Shown: positions 34,084 to 42,931 of the stretch, piece after piece
How the letters are laid out: each line of letters begins with the position of its first letter
Position numbering within the stretch: the first letter of the stretch is position 1
From: Actinomycetes bacterium
Lineage (GTDB): Bacteria > Actinomycetota > Actinomycetes > Mycobacteriales > Mycobacteriaceae
Direction: 5' to 3'
Length of the DNA: 64,000 nt
NCBI GenBank assembly: GCA_023461275.1
Contig: JAEYMI010000011.1
Location: 1-64,000, forward strand
Program-made: the position numbers and the translations under genes
The notes under the pieces: generated by a model
The model's input: the letters and a program-made list of their open reading frames with translations, nothing else
The model's database searches: none
Told to the model about the DNA's origin: nothing

Positions 34084-35190
34084 GTGAGCGAAGATTCGTC
34101 GCAGACAGCGCACTGGCAACCCGACCACCTGCTCGATCGCTATCAGCTTCTTTCCATCCCGCTGGGTCCCGATCCCGACGGCGAGGATCCGATCACCGCG
34201 ACGCTGGTGACCAAGCCGGACTCGGTGGCGGCGCCGCGTGGGGCGGTGCTCTACGTGCACGGCTTCACCGACTACTTCTTCCACGAACCGCTCGCCGACT
34301 TCTTCCACGATCGGGGCTTCGCGTTCTACGCCGTCGACCTCCGCAAATGCGGGCGTTCCTACGCTGATCACCAGACCCCGCACTTCACCACCGACCTCAC
34401 GCAGTACGACGAGGAGCTCGGGCACGCGTTGCGTCGGGTGATCGACGAACTGTCCCACGCCGGCGCACCGACGCGCGTCATCGTGGCGGCGCATTCCACC
34501 GGCGGCCTCATTGCCCCACTCTGGCTCGATCGTCTCCGCGTCGACGACCCCGAACTCCACACGCACATCGACGGACTCATCCTGAACAGTCCGTGGCTCG
34601 ACCTGCAGGGGCCGCCGATCCGGCGCAGTCTGCCGGCATCCCTGCTGATCCGCGCGATCAGCATCGCGGCACCCAAAGCCGTACTGCCGCAAAAGCTCTC
34701 CGACGGTTATGGCCGCAGCCTGCACGACAGCGTCGGCGGCGAGTGGAGCTACGATCTGCGCATCAAACCGCTCGGCGGATTTCCGGTGAAGTTCGGATTC
34801 CTCAATGCGGTACGCACCGGCCACGCCCGCCTGCACCGCGGGATCGAGGTCGGTGTGCCGGCCCTGGTCCTACGGTCGACCAAGACCGTCTTCGACACCG
34901 AAAGCCGGGGCACCGTCGACGATTCCGACGTGGTACTCGACGCGCGTCAGATCGCGCGGTGGTCGGCCAGCCTGGGTAACCGGGTGAGCGTCGAACCCAT
35001 CCCCGACGCCCGACACGACGTCTTCCTCTCCCGACGCCCGGCCCGTGACCTTGCTTACCGGGTGGCTGGGGAATGGATTGATCGGACCATCCCCGACGTT
35101 GCATCCACCGACACCGCGGCAACCGCCGACGCTGCCGAGCTCCCGGCCGACGTCGAGAAGTCCCCAATCAGCGAGGAAGCCCACAGATGA
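34084..35190 (+). CDS. Alpha/beta hydrolase, lysophospholipase-like (Rv2854-like)
   Basis: 368 residues with no signal peptide. Oxyanion region AVLYVHGFTDYFFHEPLADF; nucleophile elbow VIVAAHSTGGLIAPLWLDRL (Ser in HSTGG); later acid and His parts VPALVLRSTKTVF and PDARHDVFLSRRPARDL. It belongs to the monoacylglycerol lipase/lysophospholipase group (hydrolase_4), and substrate is not predictable. The tail after ~340 is Ala/Asp-rich. It overlaps mtr by ATGA, so the two are translationally coupled, as Rv2854-Rv2855 are adjacent. A functional link to mycothiol is not evident. Confidence 0.85.
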   Translation: MSEDSSQTAHWQPDHLLDRYQLLSIPLGPDPDGEDPITATLVTKPDSVAAPRGAVLYVHGFTDYFFHEPLADFFHDRGFAFYAVDLRKCGRSYADHQTPHFTTDLTQYDEELGHALRRVIDELSHAGAPTRVIVAAHSTGGLIAPLWLDRLRVDDPELHTHIDGLILNSPWLDLQGPPIRRSLPASLLIRAISIAAPKAVLPQKLSDGYGRSLHDSVGGEWSYDLRIKPLGGFPVKFGFLNAVRTGHARLHRGIEVGVPALVLRSTKTVFDTESRGTVDDSDVVLDARQIARWSASLGNRVSVEPIPDARHDVFLSRRPARDLAYRVAGEWIDRTIPDVASTDTAATADAAELPADVEKSPISEEAHR

Positions 35191-36599
35191 GCACCACAAC
35201 CACGCAACCGACGACCCACGAGGTCGATCTGGCGATCATCGGGACCGGAAGCGGCAATTCCATCCCCGACGACCGCTTCGCCGACACCTCGATCGCCATC
35301 TTCGAGGAAGGCGTCTATGGCGGCACCTGCCTGAACGTCGGCTGCATTCCGACCAAGATGTTCGTCTACGCAGCCGAGGTCGCCGAGATCGCCCGGACCT
35401 CGGCACCTTTGGGTGTCACCAGTCACGTCGACACGGTTGATTGGCCGGGCATCGTGTCCCGCGTGTTCGGCCGGATCGATCCGATCTCGGCCGGCGGCAA
35501 GCGATATCGGGTCGAGGATTGCACCAACATCACCGTCTATCCGTCGCACGTCGAGTTCGACGGCACCACTGACGACGGCCGCTACCGGCTGGTCACCGCC
35601 GACGCCTTGGTGATCGCGAAACAGGTTGTCCTGGCGGCGGGTTCCCGACCGGTCATTCCGCCGGTGATCGCCGAGTCCGGCGTGCGGTACTACACCAACA
35701 ACGACATCATGCGGCTCCCCGAGCTTCCTCGCCACCTCATCATCGTCGGAAGCGGTTACATCGCAGCAGAGTTCGCACATGTCTTCGGCGCGCTGGGTTC
35801 GCAGGTGACGATGATTGCCCGCAGCTCGCAGCTGCTGCGCGCCCAGGACGCCGACATCTCCGCCCGCTTCACCGAGATCGCATGCAAACAATGGGACGTT
35901 CGTCTCAATGCAGACGTATCCACGGTGTCCGAACTCCCCGACGGCGGCGTTCGAGTCGGATTGGCCGACGGCACCGACATCGACGGCGACGTCCTACTCG
36001 TCGCGACCGGACGGCGACCGAATTCCGACCGCCTCAACGCCGGGTCGGTGGGCGTCGGCATCGACGACAGCGATCGGATCATCAACGATTGCCATGGCCG
36101 GACCGCCGCCCGCGGCGTCTGGGCGCTCGGCGACGTGAGTTCGCCCTATCAGCTTAAGCACGTCGCCAATCACGAGGAGCGGGTGGTGCAGGCCAACCTA
36201 CTGAAGGGTTGGGAGGCAACCGATCTGGAGAGCTTCGACCACCGGTTCGTGCCCGCGGCGGTGTTCACCCACCCGCAGATCGCGTCGGTGGGCATGACCG
36301 AGGCACAGGCACGCGACGCCGGTCTCGACATCACGGTCAAGGTGCAGAACTACGGCGACGTCGCCTATGGGTGGGCAATGGAGGACACCACCGGTTTCTG
36401 CAAGCTGATCGCTGAGAAGGGCACCGGAAAGCTCTTGGGCTGCCACATCATCGGCCCGCAGGCACCGACCGTCATCCAGCCGGTGATCCAGGCCATGAGC
36501 TTCGGCCTCACCGCGCCCGAGATGGCCCGCGGTCAGTACTGGATTCACCCGGCGATGCCCGAGGTGTTGGAGAACGCACTACTCGGTCTGGAACTCTGA
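35187..36599 (+). CDS. mtr: Mycothione reductase
   Basis: NADPH-dependent flavoenzyme that reduces mycothiol disulfide, the actinobacterial counterpart of glutathione reductase. 470 residues. The redox-active disulfide is in YGGTCLNVGCIPTKMFVYAA (Cys48, Cys53). The FAD motif is DLAIIGTGSGNS. NADPH-binding LIIVGSGYIAAEFAHVFGAL follows, then LLVATGRRPNSDRL and GVWALGDVSSPYQLKHVANH. The dimer-interface catalytic His lies in YWIHPAMPEVLENALL. GSGNSIPDD distinguishes mycothione reductases from lipoamide dehydrogenases. Confidence 0.95.
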   Translation: MSTTTTQPTTHEVDLAIIGTGSGNSIPDDRFADTSIAIFEEGVYGGTCLNVGCIPTKMFVYAAEVAEIARTSAPLGVTSHVDTVDWPGIVSRVFGRIDPISAGGKRYRVEDCTNITVYPSHVEFDGTTDDGRYRLVTADALVIAKQVVLAAGSRPVIPPVIAESGVRYYTNNDIMRLPELPRHLIIVGSGYIAAEFAHVFGALGSQVTMIARSSQLLRAQDADISARFTEIACKQWDVRLNADVSTVSELPDGGVRVGLADGTDIDGDVLLVATGRRPNSDRLNAGSVGVGIDDSDRIINDCHGRTAARGVWALGDVSSPYQLKHVANHEERVVQANLLKGWEATDLESFDHRFVPAAVFTHPQIASVGMTEAQARDAGLDITVKVQNYGDVAYGWAMEDTTGFCKLIAEKGTGKLLGCHIIGPQAPTVIQPVIQAMSFGLTAPEMARGQYWIHPAMPEVLENALLGLEL

Positions 36600-36619
36600 C
36601 ACCGCGGTCGATCGAGGTC

Positions 36620-37444
36620 TCAGAAAATCGCCGACCGCAGCGCGATCTCACTCGCCAACGCGGGTGCGGCATGCTGCGGAATCCAGTGATCCACGCCTGC
36701 GAGCTCACAGAATCGGTAGTCGGAGTAGGCATATCGGCTGGTGAGCTCGGCCTGCTCACGACCGAGTGCCGCATCGGCGTCGCTCCAGATCATCGTCGCC
36801 GGGATCTCCACCGGAGCACACGACAGCGTCGACTTGATGTCGCCGGTGAAGTTCGCGCGATACCAATTCAGTGCTGCCGTCAGGGCGCCTGGCTGCTTGA
36901 GGGGCTCGATCTCCGCGGCGGTCACGCCCGCCCTACGCAACAGCACGCCGTCCCGGGCAAGCAGCTTCTCTTCGGCACCGTCGGCGATGAAATCGAGAAT
37001 GTAGGAGGACCTTTCGCGCTGATCCGAGGATTCCAGGGCGTCCCGCATCGCCGACGGATGCCCTGTGCTGGCCGCGACCAGACCGGTGAAGCGGTCGGGA
37101 TGTTTGGCCGCCAGATGCCAGGCGACGATGCCTCCCCAATCGTGTCCGACGAGCAACGCGTACTGGATGTTCACCGCGTCGAGCACGCCGAGCGCGTCGT
37201 CGACGAGGTGATCGATGGCGTACGCCTCGACGCCCTCGGGCCGCGCGCCGCGACTGTAACCACGCTGATCGACTACGCACGTACGCAATCCGGACTCGTG
37301 TAGCCGCGGCACCACCTCGTCGTAGCACGACCCGTTGACCGGGAAACCGTGCAGCAACAGCACCCACCGACCGCCCTCGGGTCCACCCAGCCGTACATCG
37401 AAGGTGTTCTCGCCGACGTCAACGGTACGCAGCTCTATGTCCAC
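36620..37444 (-). CDS. Alpha/beta hydrolase, epoxide hydrolase-like
   Basis: 274 residues. HGFPVNGSCYDEVVPRL contains the HGxP oxyanion motif typical of epoxide hydrolases. The nucleophile is Asp in LLVGHDWGGIVAWHLAAKHP (GHDWGG), and the catalytic His is in AGVDHWIPQHAAP. A Tyr for epoxide opening may be in ALNWYRANF. GTG 37444 is chosen to start VDIELRTVDVGENTFDV; the open frame upstream has no support. Converges with mtr and lies 22 nt after cobQ on the same strand. Substrate unknown. Confidence 0.85.
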   Translation of the reverse strand: MDIELRTVDVGENTFDVRLGGPEGGRWVLLLHGFPVNGSCYDEVVPRLHESGLRTCVVDQRGYSRGARPEGVEAYAIDHLVDDALGVLDAVNIQYALLVGHDWGGIVAWHLAAKHPDRFTGLVAASTGHPSAMRDALESSDQRERSSYILDFIADGAEEKLLARDGVLLRRAGVTAAEIEPLKQPGALTAALNWYRANFTGDIKSTLSCAPVEIPATMIWSDADAALGREQAELTSRYAYSDYRFCELAGVDHWIPQHAAPALASEIALRSAIF

Positions 37445-37466
37445 GCAGCCCAGCTTATGCGAGGAC

Positions 37467-39032
37467 TCACCCGAGTCGGTGTGTGATCGTCGGCAACTGC
37501 GTGTCGGGGCCACTCGCGATGATCTCGCATAGACGGTCGAGGTCGGTATTTGTCGTGATCAGATCGGCGATCTCCTCGACCTGCGCGGCGCGTACCGAGT
37601 CGAAGGACACATCGGCGTTCACCACGAAGTCCGTCTTGTCAACGGCGTCGGCGACCTGACGGAGGAATCGACGACGGAATTCGTCGTTGGCGAGCACTCC
37701 GTGCCAATGCGTTCCCCACAGCGGACCACGGACGGCACCCTCGGGTCCGTGCACATCGTCGTGGAGCCAGGCATCTTCTGCCGAGTCGACGACGCGTCCA
37801 TGGTGAATTTCGTAGCCGTGCAAAGGTATTCGATCGAACGAACCGGTCACCTGCCGCGCGATCTTGTCGTGGGCGAATCGGATGTCGACGTCGAACAGGC
37901 CCAACCCGTCGACCACCGCGGGCCCGGCGCCGGGGTCGGCCTCGACCGCGTCGTCGATCCTGCGGCACAGCATCTGGAATCCGCCGCAGATCGCGAGGAC
38001 TGGCCCACCGCGAGTCACCCGTTGGGCGATCGCGTCGGCGAGTCCACGCTCACGCAGCCATCGCAGATCGGCAAGCGTCGCACGGGTTCCCGGGAGAACC
38101 ACGAGGTCGGCGGTGGCCACACTCGCGGCGTCGTCCACCCAGATGACATCCACGCCCGGTTCGCAGGCCAGCGCTTCGGCGTCGGTGGAGTTCGAGATCC
38201 GCGGTAACCGGATCGCGGCAACACGTAGTCGCACGCCCGTGCCACCGCCGGTCCGGGGATCACCCGTGCCGCCGTCGGCCCCGGGACCGATCCGGCTGCC
38301 GACCGGGGACTGCAAGGAGTCCTCGGCATCGATCCAGATGCCCGGATCGAAGGGAATAACACCCAGCGTCGGCCGACCGGTGATCGCCGCGAGCTGATCC
38401 AGTCCCGGCGCCAGGATGCCCGGATCACCCCGGAACTTGTTGATCAGAAAGCCGCGGACGAGTTGTTGGTCGTCGGCGGACAGCACGGCGGTGGTGCCGA
38501 AGAGATGTGCCAGCGAGCCACCGCGGTCGATGTCGGAGACGATCACCACCGGTAGGTTCGCAGCCTGCGCGAGACCCATGTTGGCGATGTCACCGGCGCG
38601 CAGGTTGATCTCGGCGACCGAGCCCGCCCCCTCGCAGATGACCACGTCGAACTCCTCGCGCAACGCCGCCAGGTCCTCGGCGACCACGTCCCGCAGTCGA
38701 GAACGCCAGCTCAGATAGTCCCCCGCGCCGACGTCGCCGGCCGGACGGCCACGAACGATCACGTGCGACCGACGATCCCCACCCGGTTTGAGCAGCACCG
38801 GATTGAACCGCACCGACGGTTCCAGACCACACGCATAGGCCTGCAACGCCTGCGCACGACCGATCTCGCCGCCGTCGACGGTGACGACGGAGTTGTTCGA
38901 CATGTTCTGCGCCTTGAACGGCGCCACCTGCACTCCGGTCCTGACCAACGCCCGGCACAGTCCGGCGACGATGAGACTCTTTCCGGCGTCGCTGGTGGTG
39001 CCACCGACCAGCAGCGCCCCGCGCAGGCTCAC
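37467..39032 (-). CDS. cobQ: Cobyric acid synthase (adenosylcobyrinate amidase)
   Basis: Amidates the b, d, e and g side chains of the corrin ring. 521 residues. N-terminal dethiobiotin-synthetase-like domain: LLVGGTTSDAGKSLIVAGLC, PFKAQNMSNNSVVT, EGAGSVAEINLRAGDIANMG and VSDIDRGGSLAHLFGT. The C-terminal glutaminase has VVLPGTRATLADLRWLRE, Cys in VLAICGGFQMLCRRI, and GYEIHHGRV. A Gly/Thr-rich insert (~268-283) lies in between. GTG 39032 overlaps the map stop (GTGA). It is apart from cobB-cobO but within the same 18 kb. Confidence 0.95.
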   Translation of the reverse strand: MSLRGALLVGGTTSDAGKSLIVAGLCRALVRTGVQVAPFKAQNMSNNSVVTVDGGEIGRAQALQAYACGLEPSVRFNPVLLKPGGDRRSHVIVRGRPAGDVGAGDYLSWRSRLRDVVAEDLAALREEFDVVICEGAGSVAEINLRAGDIANMGLAQAANLPVVIVSDIDRGGSLAHLFGTTAVLSADDQQLVRGFLINKFRGDPGILAPGLDQLAAITGRPTLGVIPFDPGIWIDAEDSLQSPVGSRIGPGADGGTGDPRTGGGTGVRLRVAAIRLPRISNSTDAEALACEPGVDVIWVDDAASVATADLVVLPGTRATLADLRWLRERGLADAIAQRVTRGGPVLAICGGFQMLCRRIDDAVEADPGAGPAVVDGLGLFDVDIRFAHDKIARQVTGSFDRIPLHGYEIHHGRVVDSAEDAWLHDDVHGPEGAVRGPLWGTHWHGVLANDEFRRRFLRQVADAVDKTDFVVNADVSFDSVRAAQVEEIADLITTNTDLDRLCEIIASGPDTQLPTITHRLG

Positions 39033-39892
39033 TCGTCGGGCAGGGTGAGGATCTCTGCACCCTCGTCGGTGACGACGATGGTGTGCTCGAACTGGGCGGT
39101 CCACTTCTTGTCCTGGGTGACCACGGTCCAGCCGTCGTCCCACATCTCCCACGGCAGACCGCCGAGGTTGATCATCGGCTCGATGGTGAAGACCATCCCG
39201 GGTTCAATCACCGTGTCGACATTGGGCTGGTCGTAATGCAGCACCACCAGGCCGTTGTGGAAGGTCTCGCCGATCCCGTGGCCGGTGAAGTCGCGAACCA
39301 CGGTGTAGCCGAAGCGATTCGCGTACGCCTCGATCACCCGGCCGACCACGTTGAGTTCACGACCCGGCTTGACCGCCTTGATCGCCCGCTCGGTCGCGAT
39401 TCTGGTGCGCTCCACCAGATCCCGCGCCTCCTGGCTGACGTCGCCGGCGAGGAAGGTGGCATTGGTGTCACCGTGGACCCCGTCGATGTAGGCGGTGACG
39501 TCGATGTTGACGATGTCGCCGTCTTCGATCACCGTCGAGTCGGGGATGCCATGGCAGATGACCTCGTTCAACGACGTGCAGCACGACTTGGGAAAGTCCT
39601 TGTAACCCAACGTCGACGGGTAGGCGCCGTGATCGATCATGTACTCATGGGCCACCCGGTCCAGGTGATCGGTGGTCACCCCGGGTGCCACCTTGCGGCC
39701 GGCCGCGACCAGCGCGTTCGCAGCGATCTTCGACGCCAGACGCATCTTCTCGATGGTCTCGGGCGTCTGGACCCATGGCTCATGCCCCTCGTTGACGGTC
39801 GGCTTCCAGGCGTACTCGGGACGCTCGATCGAGGCGGGCACGGGCAGTGTCGGCGACACCGTGCCGGGGCGGAGTGCGGCGCGAACAGTCAT
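39029..39892 (-). CDS. map: Type I methionine aminopeptidase
   Basis: Removes N-terminal Met from new proteins. 287 residues including an N-terminal extension with the SH3-binding-like PxxP segment (SPTLPVPASIERPEYAWKP), as in M. tuberculosis MapB. Metal ligands: DGDIVNIDVTAYIDGVHGDT (two Asp), FTGHGIGETFHNG (His), VFTIEPMIN (Glu) and QFEHTIVVTDEGAEILT (Glu). CHGIPDS is the substrate-side signature. Leaderless ATG 39892 with TAAGCT 7 nt upstream. Leads a two-gene operon with cobQ. Confidence 0.95.
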   Translation of the reverse strand: MTVRAALRPGTVSPTLPVPASIERPEYAWKPTVNEGHEPWVQTPETIEKMRLASKIAANALVAAGRKVAPGVTTDHLDRVAHEYMIDHGAYPSTLGYKDFPKSCCTSLNEVICHGIPDSTVIEDGDIVNIDVTAYIDGVHGDTNATFLAGDVSQEARDLVERTRIATERAIKAVKPGRELNVVGRVIEAYANRFGYTVVRDFTGHGIGETFHNGLVVLHYDQPNVDTVIEPGMVFTIEPMINLGGLPWEMWDDGWTVVTQDKKWTAQFEHTIVVTDEGAEILTLPDE

Positions 39893-39899
39893 GAGCTCC

Positions 39900-39905
39900 A
39901 GCTTA
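39900..39905 (-). promoter_or_regulatory. -10 element of map-cobQ (leaderless)
   Basis: TAAGCT on the minus strand, 7 nt before ATG 39892. Confidence 0.45.
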
Positions 39906-39935
39906 GGCGCCCGGCGGCGCGCGCTACATCGTGGT

Positions 39936-39957
39936 GACTAAGGTGAGACTAAGGACC
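39936..39957. promoter_or_regulatory. Candidate iron-regulator (IdeR/DtxR-like) site before hmuTUV
   Basis: GACTAAGG occurs twice in direct repeat (39936-39943, 39947-39954). Read as 39939-39957, the segment matches the IdeR/DtxR consensus TWAGGTTAGSCTAACCTWA at 12 of 19 positions, mainly in the left half and centre. It sits about 26 nt before the hmuT start, where an iron repressor would act. Weak match, plausible context. Confidence 0.35.
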
Positions 39958-39982
39958 GGTGACCAGCGCAAAGGAGGCAGCT

Positions 39983-41020
39983 GTGGTGTGGACGGGCCGA
40001 CGACGATGGCTCGCGGGCCTGACCGTGGCCGTCGCGGTGGTGACCACTGGAGCGTGCTCGACGACGCCGATCGAGCAGACGCAGAGTTCGGTGCCCGCGG
40101 CCGCCCACCTGCGCAACGGACCGTCGGTGGCGACCCTGCCGCAGGCCGACGTGGTGCCGGTGACCACCAACCCGACGCCGACGCTGCCGGTCACTGTCGA
40201 CTCGGTCGGCCATGGCAAGGTCACCGTGACCGACGTCAGCCGCATCATCGCCGTCGACCGGAACGGAACGCTCGGCAACATAGTCTTCTCGCTCGGGCTG
40301 GGTCCCCGTGTCGTCGGTCGCGACACCTCCACCGCATTTCCATCGGCGATGAACCTGCCGCTGGTCACCAATCGCGGACACACGCTCAACGCCGAGTCGG
40401 TGCTCGATCTGCATCCGACCGTTGTGCTGGTCGACCAGCAGACCATTCCGCCACAGGCCGTGGATCAGGTGCGTGCGTCCGGGATTCCCGTTGTGGCTTT
40501 CCCATCGACACGCACCATCGCCTCGACGCCGCAGCTGATCCGGTCGGTGGCGGCTGCGCTCGGGGTCGTGCGCGCGGGTGAACTCCTCGCCACGCGCACC
40601 AACGATCAGATCGCCGATGCCAAGAAGAGGGTGCCCTCACCGTCGGGGGATCCGACCATCGCGTTCGTCTACATCCGCGGCCCGCGGCTGGTGCTGCTCG
40701 CCGGGCCGGGTTCGGGCGCCGACGACCTGATCGGCGCACTCGGCGGTCGCGACGCGGGCACCGAGGCGGGACTGTCGGGGGCGTTCACCGCAATCAGTGC
40801 TGAAGCGATGGTGAAGGCCGATCCCGATGTGCTGCTGGTGATGACGCAGGGCGCCGAATCGGTGGGTGGCGTCGAGGGGGTACTCAAGCTGCCCGGCATC
40901 GCCGAGACCCAGGCGGGACGCAACCGGCGCGTCGTCGAAATGGATGAGACCGAGGTTTTGGCATTCGGACCCGATGTCGGCGGTGTCCTCGGCGCGCTGG
41001 CACGGTCGATCTACACGTGA
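39983..41020 (+). CDS. hmuT: Heme ABC transporter substrate-binding lipoprotein
   Basis: Cell-surface heme receptor delivering heme to HmuUV. 345 residues. Signal with lipobox: RRRWLAGLTVAVAVVTTGAC, lipid-anchored Cys25. Family features: RIIAVDRNGTLGNIVFSLGL, VVGRDTSTAFP and RGHTLNAESVLDLHPTVVLV. His133 (GHTLNAES) and Tyr230 (FVYIRGPRL) correspond in place and spacing to the heme ligands His136/Tyr235 of C. diphtheriae HmuT. GTG 39983 is chosen since AAGGAGG lies 5 nt upstream. Overlaps hmuU by GTGA. Upstream direct repeats may be an iron-responsive site. Confidence 0.88.
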   Translation: MVWTGRRRWLAGLTVAVAVVTTGACSTTPIEQTQSSVPAAAHLRNGPSVATLPQADVVPVTTNPTPTLPVTVDSVGHGKVTVTDVSRIIAVDRNGTLGNIVFSLGLGPRVVGRDTSTAFPSAMNLPLVTNRGHTLNAESVLDLHPTVVLVDQQTIPPQAVDQVRASGIPVVAFPSTRTIASTPQLIRSVAAALGVVRAGELLATRTNDQIADAKKRVPSPSGDPTIAFVYIRGPRLVLLAGPGSGADDLIGALGGRDAGTEAGLSGAFTAISAEAMVKADPDVLLVMTQGAESVGGVEGVLKLPGIAETQAGRNRRVVEMDETEVLAFGPDVGGVLGALARSIYT

Positions 41021-42102
41021 ACGATCAGCAGGTGGCCATCTCGGCGGCACCATCAACCGCCAGAAGGCGCCGACGCAGAACAGCGACTGTCACCATCGCG
41101 GTGATGCTGGTGGTGCTCGGGGCGATCGTCGTCGCCTCTGCCGCGATCGGGCGGGTGGCCATTCCGCCGATTGAGGTGCTGGGCAGCCTCGCCCACCACT
41201 TCGGACTCGACGTCGGTCCGCTGCCGGCCCACCCGCAGGGCGAGCACACCCTCTGGGTGATCCGGTTCCCCCGCATTGTGCTCGGCATTCTCGTCGGCGC
41301 GGCGCTCGGGGCCGCGGGCTGCATGCTGCAGGGTGTGTTGGCCAACCCGTTGGCCGAGCCGGGTGTCATCGGTGTGAGTTCCGGTGCGGCCGTTGGCGCC
41401 TGCGCCATGATCGTGATCGGCGGCGTCGGAGTGAACGGGTGGGCGCTGGCCGCTGCCGCCTTCGTCTTCGGCCTGTTCACCGCCGTCGCCGTCTACGTGT
41501 TGTCACTGCGTGACGGCGCGTCGTCGGCGATCATGTTGGTGCTCACCGGAATCGCGGTCAACGCCTTCGCGCTCGGCATCATCGCCTACCTCACGTTCAT
41601 CGCTACCACCACGGCCCGCGAGCAGATCGTGTTCTGGCAGTTGGGTTCTCTGGCCGGCGCGACGTGGGGGTCGGTCTGGGTGGTGCTTCCCCTGGTGATC
41701 GCCGGCGTCGCCGCGTCGATGGTGCTGGTCAACAAACTCGATCTGCTCGCGTTGGGTGAGATCCAGGCGGCGTCGCTGGGCGTGAACGTGGAGAACGTCC
41801 GACGTCAGGTCATCGTGTTGGTTGCCATTCTGACCGCGGCGGCGGTTGCGTTCACCGGCATCATCATGTTCGTGGGGTTGGTGGTGCCGCACCTGATGCG
41901 ACTCATCGTCGGACCGCGGCATGCGATTCTGTTGCCCACCAGCATCATCGGCGGTGCCATCGTCATCGCCGCCGCCGACCTCGCCGCCCGGACGGTGATG
42001 GGTGACGCCGACCTTCCGCTCGGTGTCTTCACCTCACTCATCGGCGGGCCGGCGTTCTTTATCCTGCTGCGCCGTAGCCGACACGCGGGGGCCGGCTGGT
42101 GA
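41017..42102 (+). CDS. hmuU: Heme ABC transporter permease
   Basis: FecCD-family membrane permease importing heme. 361 residues, about 10 TM helices starting TVTIAVMLVVLGAIVVASAA. Family motifs: RFPRIVLGILVGAALGAAGC, MLQGVLANPLAEPGVIGVSS, and FVGLVVPHLMRLIVGPRHAI, the loop that contacts the ATPase. The N-terminus is Arg-rich (TARRRRRRTA) and cytoplasmic. The GTG start overlaps hmuT's stop and the stop overlaps hmuV, so the three are translated as one coupled unit. Confidence 0.93.
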   Translation: MNDQQVAISAAPSTARRRRRRTATVTIAVMLVVLGAIVVASAAIGRVAIPPIEVLGSLAHHFGLDVGPLPAHPQGEHTLWVIRFPRIVLGILVGAALGAAGCMLQGVLANPLAEPGVIGVSSGAAVGACAMIVIGGVGVNGWALAAAAFVFGLFTAVAVYVLSLRDGASSAIMLVLTGIAVNAFALGIIAYLTFIATTTAREQIVFWQLGSLAGATWGSVWVVLPLVIAGVAASMVLVNKLDLLALGEIQAASLGVNVENVRRQVIVLVAILTAAAVAFTGIIMFVGLVVPHLMRLIVGPRHAILLPTSIIGGAIVIAAADLAARTVMGDADLPLGVFTSLIGGPAFFILLRRSRHAGAGW

Positions 42103-42902
42103 CCGCTTCCCCACCGTCGACGACCTCGGAGCGGACCGGCCTGGTCGCCGAACACATCAGGGTGGTCCTCGGGGGCCGGCCGGTGGTTCGTGACGTCGGA
42201 TTGGTCGCCGAGGCGGGAACATTGCTGGCGCTGGTCGGCCCCAATGGCTGTGGCAAGTCGACATTGCTGTCGGTGCTGGCGGGGTTGCGTCGACCGGAAT
42301 CCGGGACGGTGCGGGTCAACGGACGCGACATCGGGTCGATGCCGGCCCGCGACCTGGCGCGGGAACGGTCCTTCGTGACCCAACAAAACAGGACCGACAC
42401 TCCCTTCACCGTCGGTGAAGTCGTCGAGATGGGCCGGTATCCGTGGCTGCGTACACCGGCGGCCGCCGACTCACCGGAGATCATCGCCGAGGCGATGGCG
42501 GCGTGCGACCTGACCGAGATCACCGACCGACCGGTGTCGCAGCTGTCCGGCGGCCAGCAGGCACGGGTGTCGTTGGCGCGGGCACTGGCCCAACAGTCGC
42601 CGGTGATGCTGCTCGACGAGCCGACGGCGGCCCTCGACATCCACCATCAGGAGAAGGTGCTAGACATCTTGCGCGCGCAGCGCGATCGAGGTCACGCCAT
42701 TCTGCTTGTGGTGCATGATCTCTCGTTGGCGGCCGCTTACGCCGACCGCGTCGCGGTGATGGCCGACGGCGAAATCCTCGCCGACGGCGCCACCCGCGAT
42801 GTGATGACCGCCGAATTGCTCTCGGCCACCTACGATCATCCCGTTGAGATCTGGGACCATCCCGAGACCGGGCAACCTGTCATCGTGCCGCGTCGGCGCT
42901 GA
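42099..42902 (+). CDS. hmuV: Heme ABC transporter ATP-binding protein
   Basis: 267 residues. Walker A LVGPNGCGKSTLLSVLAGL, Q-loop in SFVTQQNRTDTPFTVGEVVE, signature SQLSGGQQARVSLARALAQQ, Walker B VMLLDEPTAALD, and switch His in LLVVHDLSLAAAYADRVAVM. The FecE/HmuV group assignment follows from the neighbours. GTG start overlaps hmuU. No HtaA-type heme-binding gene is adjacent, unlike corynebacterial loci. Converges with the PBP gene across a hairpin. Confidence 0.93.
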   Translation: MTASPPSTTSERTGLVAEHIRVVLGGRPVVRDVGLVAEAGTLLALVGPNGCGKSTLLSVLAGLRRPESGTVRVNGRDIGSMPARDLARERSFVTQQNRTDTPFTVGEVVEMGRYPWLRTPAAADSPEIIAEAMAACDLTEITDRPVSQLSGGQQARVSLARALAQQSPVMLLDEPTAALDIHHQEKVLDILRAQRDRGHAILLVVHDLSLAAAYADRVAVMADGEILADGATRDVMTAELLSATYDHPVEIWDHPETGQPVIVPRRR

Positions 42903-42908
42903 TGCTCA

Positions 42909-42928
42909 GGCGCCGAGTGATCGGCACC
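42909..42928. terminator. Convergent terminator between hmuV and PBP gene
   Basis: GGCGCCGA-GTGA-TCGGCACC forms a hairpin with 7 of 8 pairs, fitting exactly between the two stop codons (42902 and 42932). It may serve both strands. No U-run. Confidence 0.45.
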
Positions 42929-42931
42929 GAT

